NCBI GenBank assembly: GCA_003956705.1
Contig: QZCP01000590.1
Location: 62,001-126,000 of the forward strand
Reading direction: 5' to 3'
From: Brevipalpus yothersi
Taxonomy: Eukaryota > Arthropoda > Arachnida > Trombidiformes > Tenuipalpidae
Length of the DNA stretch: 64,000 bases
Shown here: in pieces, positions 33,945 to 47,500 of the stretch
Layout of the letters: each line of letters starts with the position of its first letter
Position numbering within the stretch: the first letter of the stretch is position 1
Position numbers and translations under genes: made by a program
The notes under the pieces: generated by a model
The model's input: the letters and a program-made list of their open reading frames with translations, nothing else
What the model was told of the DNA's origin: nothing
The model's database searches: none

Positions 33945-35778
33945 AGATGGATAAAGATGAAAAGCTGGAGCTTCATCTATGGCAACATCATACACACACT
34001 TGACTGTGTCAACTCATATTTTTACCATGTGTACATAATTTATACAGACTCATACTGATTGGACTGATACACACTCACACACACACATACACCAGTGGAC
34101 ACCTTGTACATGATGATGAATGAAATTCTTACCGTACGCGTGTGAATCAAGTGTGGGCAAGCTGATCCGAGACACATTCTTCGTTCTGCATTCCAAGCAA
34201 TCCAAGTTCATTGAATACCTGTTACCCACACACACACACATACCTACCTACCTACACTTCCTCTCTCTCTCAAAAATGCACACCTTTTTCACTGCTACTA
34301 CTATTCTCAATCAAGCAGAGAGAAAGATTGAGAAATGTGTGTGTGAATGTGTTTACTGTTATCGTTATGGTTGATCTACTTGAGCAAATGAATTGGTCTT
34401 TCCTAGCATTTTTTTTCTCTTCTGCTTTTCAATTGTCAACGAATCAATGCTCGATATCATCATATCAAGCAGCCTTTCATCCAAGGATCAGGATGATAAG
34501 TGAGAGAGAGAGATAGAGATTGAGTCAGCCAAAAAATTCAGCCTCAAGCAATGATAAAGGGGTGTCCTAGTAATGAGGAAGAGGAAGAAGAAGAAGATGA
34601 AGATGAAGTAATAACGAAGGTTGCAATAAAAATGGAAAGATGATGATCAGTCGATGGAGCATTCCTTCTACTTCTTCCTCTGGTAACAGGGATCATTGAC
34701 ATGGTAATGGCTAATTTCTTATGATGATGTTCACTGGTGAACAATGGTAACCCTTTTTTCCTTGTGTGTCTGAAAATAGTTTTCAAGCTCTCGCCCAACG
34801 TGACAATCTTCTTCCATCTTCTTCTTTCCAATCTTATGTGTCGTAAATCATATCAAGTGTCTCTCTCTCTCTCTCACGAATCTTCCTCATCAAAATCTAC
34901 TAGCTTCTCCTGGTCCGGAGTAGTTTCTTCCCTAAAGCTTCCATCCATCTATCCATCTTCTGTCTCTATCTATACATGGAATCCCTATGGAATATTATTT
35001 AAGGTTCTTATTTATACATATCTCTCTCTGTTCAGCAACAGCATGTTCACATGTTTTCCTTCATATTGAGCATGTTGAAACTTTCATGAGACCACATGAT
35101 CATCATCACCTCATCATTTCTAAATAGGGAAAAACTTGTAGAGAAATTGGAGGGAAGCTTAGGAAAGAGAAAATAATATCTGAATTCCCTTTAGCTAGAA
35201 GAAGATGTAATACAAATCTTTCAAATCTCTAACAAATTAAATTGTATATTCAAAACAAAACATATAAATATATATCATTTGTACTATTTTATCATTTTGG
35301 TGACCATTTCATCATCTGGTCATTCGAATAAAGTAAAACAAAAAAATGAAACGAAAAGATTTTTTGAAATTTTTAACATTCTTTGCCTTCTCTTCGAGAG
35401 GTTCACTTGATGAGAGATGTGTGATCTTACAATCTTGTTAGCCACTTTATTCTGCAAAAAAGCACATGATGATTGTGAGGAAAGATTAGATAAAAAATTA
35501 TCAAGTTAAATTGTTAAGTAGTTACTATTGGTGAGAAAGGATTTCTTACCTTGTAATGACAATCAAAATTGTTAGAAAAAGCGTCATATTTGCATCATCT
35601 TCTTACGTAAAATTAATCATGACAATTTGAATTTGATTTAGTTATAAAATATGATTGAAACGGAAGTGAAATGATGATATGTGATGAGCAATCAGAGCTG
35701 ATTTGCTCAATGACTAGATCGACTACCAATCAATAGCTGGTTGATTAGGTGTAACCAAAATTGGAAATACACTAAAAT

Positions 35779-35847
<69 letters not shown>

Positions 35848-36917
35848 GTGTTTACTAACAGAAAATCAGTTATTATCTGAAATTGGGTGAAAAGTTTCCA
35901 CATTCTAGATTCTGGAAAGCATGAGTTTGGAGCCTATTCCATTAAAATTTCTATTCTTCATTCAACCTTCAAGTTTTCTTGGGAATTTTCGTCAAAAAAG
36001 AAGCTCTTTATTGGCCATAACATAGGGATTACTTAGATTGTTTTGTGACTGTGTTTCTCGGAATACAACAGAATTTATCATGTTAGTTTGAGAACATACA
36101 CAGTCTCTATTGATTGCTCTCTTACACAGAAATCATTTACAATATGATCATCTTATTCACACACATAAATACACTGTATTTGATAGCTTAAGAAATGAGT
36201 CATTCAACACAAAAATGTAGAGTATTTTTCACACAAGTGAGCAATGTTTTTTCATTTTCCATGATGATGATAATCAATTGGTCGAGGATTGATAAATTTA
36301 ACTTTGATACATCGACATATTTGCTTTGATCGTTCATATGTTTTCAAGAGTCCTCCAAGTGACGTGGAAGTCAATTGAGAAAACTCAGCAGCACCATTTC
36401 ATCAATGATGAGGAGAGAAAACTTTTCCCTCTCTCTCTCTATTGTTGACAATAAATTGTGTCATCAACATTGATAAAAGAGATGAATGGACACTGGCTGA
36501 CCGAACACGTGACCACTGAAATAGTAGCATCAACAAGAGTGGGTGAGATAGGAATTGATGAATGTCAAGTTCATTGTAAGCCTCAGAAAATTTTTTTTAT
36601 ATCCCCAAATTTTTACCCTCCAAAACAACATATTTCACACCATTTTTTCCGTTTCCGTTTCGGTTACATATCACATATCATGATGATACAAATTGTTACA
36701 ACTGCCCGAGGGAAGAGAGGAGGGAAGAAAAGTTTGTGCAAGTCGATATGTATTCATTCATTCCACTTACCTAAGACATACATCATGACCTGAGGGGAAA
36801 CAAGGATGCAATAAGAAGAGAGAAAGAATGTCTTATTACATCATTCATGACTGCATTTTTTGTGTGTGTCCCACAAGACCTCTAGGGAGGCTGTTCCGTG
36901 ACCTATTCTTTTTTCCA

Positions 36918-36989
<72 letters not shown>

Positions 36990-37739
36990 NTGGAATATAT
37001 AAGAACTTTAATTCGGGTGAAAATTCAGAGAATCATCGGTTTGATAATACAGTGGAAGTGCGTCACTTTTGATTATGATATTGTTCTGTGAAGTTCGAAT
37101 TCTTCTGAGTTTTCCTGGAATTCATTATCAATTTTCATCTATCAATTGGATTGCCTTGAGGTTACATTTTAAGTGAGAATGGGAAAACAAGGGGTCACAG
37201 ATGAACGATAGTGATACCGAGTAAGTGTGGTTGTTGAATAAATGTACCACAATCCAGGAATTCCAGGGTAACATTCATGCATGATATTTTCAGTTTCAAT
37301 TCCGGATTGACTTTGTCTGACTACTCATCCTCATAATTATTGTTTATCAGTATATGGTATCTGGGATGCCAATTCCATGTACGCAGGAGGCGAAAAAGAA
37401 AGGAAGAAAGAAAGACAGAAAGAGAGAGAGAGAAATGACGATAATTTGATCCAGCAATCACAGTTAAACTGTATCCGCCAATTCAATAACGGCTTTTTAT
37501 GATCACACAAGATTGCTTTTGACTTCCTTCAAACTTTCCCAACTGACCTGCAACCGTATACTTGTGCATGTCGATTGATTGATCTTGTTGTTTTTAATTT
37601 TGCTGTTGTTTTTCTTGTTCATGTTTTTCCATGTTTTTCTGGCCTGGAATTCAGAATATTTCCAAAATTCACTGTTCAGCCGATGAATCGTCAGGAAACA
37701 TTGAATTTTTACTAATTGAAATTATCGCTCGAATAAAAA

Positions 37740-37792
<53 letters not shown>

Positions 37793-40118
37793 ATGTAATT
37801 CAATAGATAGATAGATAATGTGAATTCTCAGAATAAGGAATAATAGTAATAAGATTAATGAGAATTTTTCACGCAAAATCAGAAGCTCTATTGACTGGCT
37901 CAATCTGGCTGAATGAATATCAATGTTTTCCGTAGTAAGCCGGATAACATTGATATTCACTTCGAAGTAGAGAAACCTTTCACTTTTTTCTGGAGAAATT
38001 TTATTAAATGAGCCATCTTGGCTTCATTGAGCGTTGAATATGCAATTTGGGTAGAAAAAGGAGAACAAATCTAATTGCACCTCTAATCATGATTGCTCAC
38101 ACAATCTTGTTAAATTTTGTACTCGCATGAATTCAAATTTTTCCAAGAAAATTGAACGGAAAACCCGTTCTATTTTGAGAATTGAGATAAAGAATTCCAA
38201 AAAGAAAATAATTAGATACCAATTTATTTCTACACACACTCATACATACAGTTAACTATGAGAAACAAGAAAAATAATTCGTCCAAATATGATTATGATT
38301 GGATTTTCACTTCCAATTTCTGAGCTCCTATTCGTTTGTGGTAGGAGAAAAACTTTTTCGGATTAGGCGCTAATAAAATAGTAGTATAACATTGCTACAT
38401 CAATAGGAATTTCGATTTTCCATCATTTCAATAACATTTGAGCAATATTTTCTTTTTCCTTTTCAATTAGCTGTTTGCTTTGTTTTGTGTCACTTAATTT
38501 GATCATGAATACATGTACATGTCTATCGGTGAAAGAGAAAAGCAAGTAAGGAAGAGAAGAAAAAACAATCAGAAGTGCATAATTTTTACCTCCAATCAAA
38601 TAAACAATCAAGTCTGATAACTCTCACTGATTTTACTATCTTATGAGTGTTCAACCACTTTTAAAAGTCAAAAAACCTTCGCCATTGATGAGGTTAGACA
38701 AGAATTTCTTTTTATCATTTTTACAGTCTTTTTGACTTTGGTGCATGACTTATGTGCGAGTCGTTGACTTATTGTCATTGCTGATTCCTATAATTCAAGT
38801 TCGATAGTCTATGGTGGAAGAAGAATCTTTCCATATTGTGAGGAGTAAAAGTTTCAAATCATCGCCAGGATAGGGTGGAAACTTCATACTCATTCGAAGA
38901 ATTGACATGATTCGAAAAAATTCATAGAGCTTAGTGATTTGAGTAATGTATACATAGTTTCAGTCAATCAGAACTTTCTTCTGTAAACTTTTCCTTCATA
39001 CAGATACAGAAATCTTTCTCATTTCCGTTTGATCATTTGAGATCAGTTGTCAAGTGAGCGGAAAACTAGCATGGAAATCGAACTTTTTCACCATCAGAAT
39101 CTGGTATACTACTGAACTTTACAGTCGTTTACTTATGCATGAAAGAAATGATAGGTCAAGTCAGATTTATCTATGGCTGATGGGGTAAAGAATTTCGAAA
39201 GTTCTTGTAAAAAATTCAACTTAAAAACCATCGCACCTATTTATCCCAAACGGAAATGTGAATTTTAATAATGAATGACCAACTGGTATCAATGTTTTAT
39301 CAAGAAACTTAGGATCCAGATTATTGTTGTTGAAATATTTACCTATCAGAAACATCGCTAAGCATTAAGAAAGGGAATTCATTCTCTTCAAATGGCCAAA
39401 ACTGCTATTGGACGAATGAAACTGATTTTTTCTCCTCATTTCGGCTATATACTTGTGCCAATCAGAACGATACGTACAGGTATACTTGGTATATAGTTAA
39501 ACTGTCCAAAATTGTGTGAAAGAATAATAAGATCAGTTAGGAAAAAATGGTCAAAAGAAGCGACAGTTCCGACAGGACGATCAGTCAATCAATTGATACA
39601 CACTATCATTTGTTGAGCCAATCAATCGATCACACATACACAATGTTATCAGAATTTGATAGGTGTAAGTATACCTTATATTAGAGGTGTTCTCAAATTT
39701 TACTTTTCCGGTCATCTTTTTCTCGAATTCAATCTTGAATTGTTTTTCGAAATTACTTCAAATGATAATTATATTAAATTACGATTGTTAACCAGCTATC
39801 TTCCAAACTTTCTCATGAAACTATCGAAAATTTGAAGGGCCAAAATTCTTTCTCTCTTTCAATACGTCGATCACCTTAATTGTGAAATAATGCTATCAAA
39901 TGTTCATCGGATGATCATCAATCTATCACGTCCATTAGCTTACCAGGAGCACATCTTAAATAAATTATACTGACACTGTATCTCCGGTTGATCACCACTT
40001 TGCCATCGATAGTCGAAGTGAATCAGTCGATCATTGATTGTGTTTGGTGTGTATGTAAGTGTGTATATGTGTGTGATTAGCAAACTGTGGTGTAAATCAA
40101 TATCGATCAAGGGTGAAC
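33945..40118. other. Long gene-poor stretch with GA microsatellites
   Basis: (GA)n tracts lie at 35782-35844, 36924-36988 (followed by one N at 36990) and 37743-37789. The first part is probably 3' UTR of the 33.5-kb gene. ORFs such as 34544-34831, 36458-36793 and 37712-37960 are low-complexity or featureless. A possible initiator TCAGTC at 40023-40028 precedes the next gene, without a TATA box. Confidence 0.4.
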
Positions 40119-41978
40119 ATGATATATCACCGGCCAAGTGTGTTGACCATTGTGGCCATTGTGTTGACACTTAATGGAATATACTGTGGTACATTTAAAG
40201 CGGAAGATGATCTGGAAAATGATTTCTCCAAATTTGAAGCCAAAAGTGGTGAAACAGACAAGGATGACAAGTGGGCTGATGATGATAATGATCGTGAAGA
40301 TCGCGAATTGAGTTCTAAGGAGCGTATTGAACGGATGAGAGGTCGAAGTTCCGATATGGATGAAGATGGCTATGATGGTGATAATTTGAAATCAGTATCA
40401 GCCGGTGAAGAGGAGGAGGCAAGTGAAGAGATGGCCAAAAAGAATCGAGATGATGACGATGATGGACTAGGACGTATTCGAGGTAGAGATGAGGAGGAAG
40501 ATGATACAGCTCGAGGCTTTTTCAAGGAAGATGATGGACCACCAAAAAGGTAATGCATGCATATGTATATCTGTTTTTTTATCAATCTATCAATTTAATT
40601 GTTGCTTCATCGATTTATTTTCCTTTAACAATCATATTTCAATCCCATCGTATCATGTAGATATAATAAGTATCGAGATGCGGCTAAAGATCGTGCTCAA
40701 CATGAGGAGCATGAACATGAGGAGAGAAGACATGAAAAATATCATCACAAAGAAGATGATACTGGTGGTGCTGGTGAGGGTGGCTATCGATATGATAGTG
40801 AAGATCCACAGAATAATACACCACCCCGTGAAGATCTTCAGGCTCGAAATCATCATGAGGAAGAGCCATCCCAACAAGATGGTCCACCTCCACCGCCTCC
40901 ACCACCACCGGAAGAGGTGCCTATTGAAAAATCATCCTCATATTCTAATGATGATGATCATTCATACAATCATCTGCATCAAGATAGCCCCTCAGAACGC
41001 TTATCTGATCCACAAAATTTTCCAAAACCACCTCCCACTTATCATGATGGTGGCCATGAACGCTCGTATCATGATGATCAACCACCACCGGAAGTGGGTG
41101 GCGGTGAAGAGCCACCTCATCCCCATCATCCTCCACACCACCGGGATGATCATCGTTCCATGGTTGGTGATGAGGAAAGTCGAGGACCAAAACGGCGTAC
41201 CAGAAGACATCCATTGATGGATCATGTTAACAATAATATGCACCATGAACATGGTCCATCGCCAGGTCAGCATCCGTATCATCCCCACTCTCATCCTCAT
41301 GGTGAACGAGGACCTCATCCCAGAGAAGGTGTCCACAGAGATCATCATCATCAAAATATTCATCCAGGAGCTCATCATCAGTATCGAAATCGTCGTGCTG
41401 GACCACGACCTCGTGCTGATGATCATCCATATCTGTTTGCTCAACATGATCCATCTCGATATCGTAATCATGGTAATAATCATAATAATAATCCACAAAA
41501 TACTGAGCTACAATATTATCGAGAGCAGAGACAAAGTTTCCATCAGCCTGAATTACAATCAGATTTACCCGAAACTGGATTTAAACATGGATTCAAACAA
41601 TTCAAACATGAACTGGGCAATGATCGGAAGCAGCATGGTTATAGTACCGATTATAATCAACATAATTTCGGTAGTAGACATAATCAACATGGTTTCGATA
41701 GTAGACATAATCAACATGGTTTCGATAGTGAACACGGTCAACATGGTTTTGGTAGTGGACATGATCAAAATGGTTACAATAATGGGCATAATGATCAACA
41801 TGATCAACATAATCAACATGGATATAATGGTGATGACGAAAATCAGCAACAGGGCCAAAATGGTGAACAAAATCAGCAAGGCTATAATGAACAAAATAAT
41901 GAAGGTATGCAAATTGATCCAACAACTGGTTTACCAAGAGATTTTCCTATTATTTATGATAATGATTATTATGCATAA
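40119..41978 (+). CDS. Secreted His/Asp/Glu-rich low-complexity protein
   Basis: Two exons, 40119-40549 and 40661-41978, join in frame (AG|GTAATG, TGTAG|A) to 582 aa. The start is the ATG at 40119. It begins a typical signal peptide (MIYHRPSVLTIVAIVLTLNG, cleavage likely after IYCG). Residues about 25-145 are strongly acidic (D/E runs). Then comes a mixed H/E/D/R part with a run of about nine prolines (near 40885-40910), then a histidine-rich stretch (about 41100-41420). Next is a tandem repeat of NQHGFDSRH type (41655-41820). A Q/N/G-rich tail ends IYDNDYYA. There are almost no cysteines. Such sequences bind metal ions or form extracellular matrix, cuticle or silk-like material, but no family is recognised. 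Other long frames over the same DNA are side effects of the biased composition. Confidence 0.8.
41655..41820 (+). repeat. In-frame minisatellite in the His-rich gene
   Basis: A unit of about 27-30 bp (CATAATCAACATGGTTTCGA plus TAGTAGA) recurs four to five times with decay at the 3' end. It encodes the NQHGFDS-type repeat. The lack of frameshifts suggests that the protein repeat is maintained. Confidence 0.8.
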
Positions 41979-42923
41979 ATCAGAAACTATTCCAAAAAAA
42001 ATGATAGTAACTTATTGAAACCATAACATATTCCAATGTAAGTAGAAAAAATTAATCAGCTGAATAATAATTATTGAAAAAATTCTCATGAAAGATATTG
42101 CATCTTAAAGCAAACGATGAAAAAAATTACAGCCTTGCATCGATAATAAGTCCTGAGAACGGTTAACTATTCTTCCAGTTTGAATATCTATTCCATCAAT
42201 TTCTTTCAACGCTGATATTGATCGTCTACCTTTTATCAGTTCCAAGAATAAACGAATTTCTGATACAATTACAATCTGAGAGAAAAAATTTTCGACACAT
42301 TACAGCCACAATCTGTACTTCAACATGCATAAATCAACAGACAGGAAAAGTGAGCTCAGTATCACTTGTGATAAGATCTTAGATAGATCAAATGAATAAT
42401 CATCACTCTAAATGATAAGGAATGTCGATAGATAGACGATATTGATCGAGTTCAATTTGTGAAAAGATAAGATTAACAGATAGAAAGGTTCGAAAAATTC
42501 CGACAGCAACACTGATGCTGCTGCTTCAACACGCTTCTCATGAGAATCACACATTCATTATGTGTCCATGATCCATGGTTGAGTGACAGAATTTATCCTA
42601 AGGCGAAGATGAATATTCTCAATTTCGTGATCTGATAAATTCACACAGATGAACAAACGATCAAGCCAACACACACAATCTTCAGACATTCTCAGAAAGT
42701 GATGAGATTAGAATGAAAATTTAGCCACGACTATGACTTAATGATCCCATGAAAGCTGATTCATATTATCATAGAACAAATATTGAGATTACGAAATCAT
42801 CATGAATACATGGGACGATAACCCAAAGAGTGTCAGAATATTCAATCATCTGAGCTCTGGGTAGCTCATGCCTGTTCATTAAGTGAACATTTAAGTCAGT
42901 GGAAAGCTAATCTTAACGGGTGA

Positions 42924-43112
42924 TCAACCTTCTCGTTTGCTTCTCAAGAACTTGACCGATGTTGAACAATCCATGTTTTGACCGAAAGCTTCTGAGACTT
43001 TCCAACGTGATGATGATATGTAACCAAATGCTGTGCTATTAAATAATTTGATTCCGTTGGAAAGTTGATGAGCAATATACTCTCCAATCATGTTGTTATA
43101 CGGTTGATACAT
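42924..43112 (-). other. Possible coding exon of unknown gene
   Basis: The minus frame (MYQPYNNMIGEYIAHQLSNG... to KFLRSKREG) has balanced composition, unlike the shadows around it. It ends at GAGAAG|GTTGAT, a usable donor. The middle part (SNGIKLFNSTAFGYI, then a Cys) vaguely recalls the S2 part of ionotropic receptors. No partner exons were found within reach, and a gap lies upstream of it on that strand's far side (43389-43841). Confidence 0.22.
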
Positions 43113-43317
43113 CCACAGAGATAACCTCTAATCTAATCAGAGAATCAAAAACAGCTTCTTGAAACTTTCAAATCATCGTCACAATCCAGAAATATCAGAA
43201 TTCCCAAGATGAACATACGTAAGTCAACTTATCACTATGGAACATTGCTATTATCACCATGTAGATACAAATGCGCTAATCAAAAAAAGATCGCATCATT
43301 TTTGTTCAATCAGATAA

Positions 43318-43388
<71 letters not shown>

Positions 43389-43841
43389 NNNNNNNNNNNN
43401 NNNNNNNNNNNNNNNNNNNNNNNNNNNNNNNNNNNNNNNNNNNNNNNNNNNNNNNNNNNNNNNNNNNNNNNNNNNNNNNNNNNNNNNNNNNNNNNNNNNN
43501 NNNNNNNNNNNNNNNNNNNNNNNNNNNNNNNNNNNNNNNNNNNNNNNNNNNNNNNNNNNNNNNNNNNNNNNNNNNNNNNNNNNNNNNNNNNNNNNNNNNN
43601 NNNNNNNNNNNNNNNNNNNNNNNNNNNNNNNNNNNNNNNNNNNNNNNNNNNNNNNNNNNNNNNNNNNNNNNNNNNNNNNNNNNNNNNNNNNNNNNNNNNN
43701 NNNNNNNNNNNNNNNNNNNNNNNNNNNNNNNNNNNNNNNNNNNNNNNNNNNNNNNNNNNNNNNNNNNNNNNNNNNNNNNNNNNNNNNNNNNNNNNNNNNN
43801 NNNNNNNNNNNNNNNNNNNNNNNNNNNNNNNNNNNNNNNNN
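43389..43841. other. Assembly gap (453 N) inside a GA tract
   Basis: N run with GA repeats on both sides (43319-43388 and 43842-43890). The gap almost certainly reflects failure to assemble the microsatellite, so its true length is unknown. Confidence 0.99.
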
Positions 43842-43893
<52 letters not shown>

Positions 43894-44284
43894 AAGAGAG
43901 ACGAAAAAAAATTTGAAATCATCACTACTTTGGATTCATTTCCACGAGCTTTCGATAAGTTCGAATTCAGCCAATCATCTCAATCATTTGAACATCTTGT
44001 TCAGCTCATGAACACACAGAATGATTGAAAAACAAAACGTACAAATAATATACATTCAATTGGTGAAATATGTTGCATTATTGCATTATTGTTCCGATTC
44101 TTTCCTGGATGTTGAAAGGTGGAGGCTTGTCAAGAGGTAGAGAGAATAATGCTGACTTATTGAAAATATTCTGGATTTTTTTTTCTCATGTTTCTTTTCC
44201 CAACAACCAATAACCTACAACACCGATAATGACCACTTCAAACCACCCCCAACCAGAAGCAATACAGTCAACCTTGATAGTTTA

Positions 44285-44467
44285 TTGATAAAAATACATA
44301 TTTCACATTCAATTCTTTCCGATCTGTATCAATCTTTATCTCATAACAAGAATCGGTTGCTAGGAAGCTTGAAGAATTTTTCATCAGAAAAAAAGAGTAC
44401 ATTCAGCATAGGTATAAGTTTGAATGATGTGGATGAAGATGACTTGGAATTTGTTTCTCAATATTGA
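44285..44467 (+). other. Possible coding exon of unknown gene
   Basis: A 60-aa frame with non-repetitive content, ending in an acidic segment (FSIGISLNDVDEDDLEFVSQ). CTTGATAG just before it (44273-44280) could be an acceptor. No related frame was recognised, and it may be chance. Confidence 0.2.
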
Positions 44468-45370
44468 GATGAATAGCTAGGATATCGAATAATATAATGA
44501 GTCGAATGTTTGAAAATTATCAAGAATTCACTAAAAAATGTTCATTGTTGAAATTTTGCTGAAAAATTATCATCAAGATCATCATCAAAGGGCAAATTAA
44601 TGGATGTTATGTGTGTGTGTGTATTTGCATGCTTTAACTGCATGATATTAGTGAAAAGGTTGAAATGAGAAAGATACTCGAATCAGGTTAAATTAACTTG
44701 AATCAAGCTCAAAGTCAATTTGGTTGATATGTATAGCAGATGAGATTGGATGAATTCATTTGCCAATTTATTTAGTAAAGAATGTCGTGCAATCTTTCAA
44801 TTTTTCCATAATCTTTTGACACACTTTCACATCAAATGCTTGTTTTAGCCTCTCTCTCTATCTCACTAATACCATTTGATTGTTGCGAAAATTAAGTTCC
44901 CCATCCATCCATCTATCGCCTCCCATATTATATATACATTATACATACATACTTACCGTTACATAACGGTAAAAAAATGCGGAAATCAAGTTCGCTACTT
45001 TCTATTGTCACCTCTTTTTTTTCTCTATCTGAGAGAAAACATTTTGAGGTGCAGTTAGTTGTCCAAGTTTTTCTCACTTTCACTCGAAAATCTTCTCTTG
45101 AGCCAATTTTTCGCTGATTGTTCCTTAAATTGTATCGAGGACACTTATTAGCAAGAGCGAGAGAAAGTGCAATTGGGTTTGTTACATCTTGGTGATAATA
45201 GTAGAGGAATACAGTAGAATGATTTTGTTGTTGAAAAACAAGGTTCACAATATTGTCAAAAGCCAAGATAACCATCATATTCAAGTGATTGGGAAGAAGA
45301 AGAAGAAGCATTTATCTGTCTGGTGATCTATTATAGTATGCATGATGAATGTGAATGATTTATAAAATCA

Positions 45371-45587
<217 letters not shown>

Positions 45588-46466
45588 TAAAGGGTGCAAA
45601 ATCAATGGATGTTTTGTATACTTGATTAAGAAATCATCTTTTCTTCATAGCATCTCGAAATAGTAATCAAATAGTAGAGTTGTTGTAATAATAAATACTT
45701 GATTAGTTTCTCTTGTCCATGTTCTCTGAATGTCTTCTCAAAAGTCAACAGTCGCTATACTTTGAGATTTACCTACCTTTACCTAGAATTGCTCATAAAT
45801 TAAGATTGGCCTGGAAAAAAATGAAACAAATAAATATTTTCATGATGATGATCAGCCGTTCAAAAATTAATCCGATCTTCCACTTCTCATACGAATCTAC
45901 CATAAAACAAGCTAATACTGATACTCAACCGTGGGAGGTGGAGGATGTATTCATTAACTACTAACTACTGTAGGAACAATAAGAACAAGTGAATACATCA
46001 AGTGATACGATTCTGAGAAAAAAAATGCGATTACTGATTACAGCGTTGTGCCTCAATTTGAATGGTTTCTTGCCAGATCTCAATTGATGCTGTAACACTA
46101 TTTTTGTTCGAAAAAAATTGCCACAAGAAGCAGTTCATCAAGCTGGGAAAAAATAGCTCAGTATTCACTAATCTGAATCAGTGTCCTGAGCATTGCTCAA
46201 TCATTTCAATTAGTTGGATCTATTATATAAAATATATCTCATCAGTCCTAAGAAGAATCCAAAAGGAAGCGAAAAAGGATCGCGCTTGAAAATCATCAAA
46301 ACAGATCAAGATGAAATTGATTTGATATGTGAAACCGATCTCTCTGCTCAACTGCGTATATCATTTACTTTTACACAATCTTGGTTGCTTGAGCTTAATT
46401 GTGTGTACTTTGCATTTTTAGTGATAAGTGAATCTAAAAACCTTCATTAGCCAGCCACATTGAAAG

Positions 46467-46507
<41 letters not shown>

Positions 46508-46846
46508 AATTGATATCGATGATAATTCAAGCAACACTTACAATGCCAATCATAGTAACAAGAAGGAATCATTTAATTGTAAAAATAACGGATCTAAAAT
46601 CGTCTACATGATCAATGAGTACACGTAGTGGAAGACAACTGATTGTCTATGTATGTTGCGATGATGATACTTACACCGTTCGATAGTGAATGATTCATTG
46701 TCATCCAATCACTGTCAATTGGTGGCAATTCAGGTAGATTTGTTTGATGTGATTTGCATCCAGCAACCAAGCAACTTGGTTGTCTCCAGTTTTATTGATC
46801 TAGATTTAACTGGAAGTGAGTTATTGGAGCTCTAGCCAGGCACTTC

Positions 46847-46893
<47 letters not shown>

Positions 46894-47453
46894 ATCTCTC
46901 TCTCTCTCAATTCACGAGACGATCATGAATGGAATCATGGCCATCAGATTCCAAATTTCTGACATGAACGCTGATCAAGAGAAAATGAGTGAATAATGAA
47001 AAATGAAGTCAATATGAGCATGAAATACCGTTAAAAGAATGTATTCAATGAAGCAAGAAACAGAATGCATTCGTCAGCTTCTCACTTATATCCATCCAGC
47101 ATTCTCATCACTTTCTTATCAAATCAATTCATAAGCTGGGATTGTCCTGGGCTGAAGGGAAGAGAAGAGAACAGGAGAGAGTAGAGAGGATTAAATTATA
47201 TCCATTGAAGCCATCGAGTGAGATGGAAAACTTTTTCATCTGGGTGGGATAATCAGGATCATCTTATCATGACTTCTTTTTGCACCCACTTTCTTTCTTA
47301 TCGGATGACTAAATTTTTCTCATACCATGCACAACATTCCTTACCCAGTCTGAACAAATCGATCCAGTTCTTATGAACCAAACTTGCTTAATAGGGGATA
47401 TAATACATGCAATACTTGTATTACTCATGATTGTGATTCATCGCGATTGTAAG

Positions 47454-47500
<47 letters not shown>

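Noticed and set aside
41224..42018. 264-aa plus-strand frame and several 70-165-aa antisense frames over 40.4-42.0 kb
   Set aside because: They are Met/Ile- or His/Asp-rich shadows of the low-complexity CAT/GAT codons in the His-rich gene. The signal-peptide frame with matched splice sites explains the region.
43209..43925. Long frames through the N run and GA tract on both strands
   Set aside because: They translate only as ER or LS repeats and X. The same applies to frames across all other GA/CT tracts.
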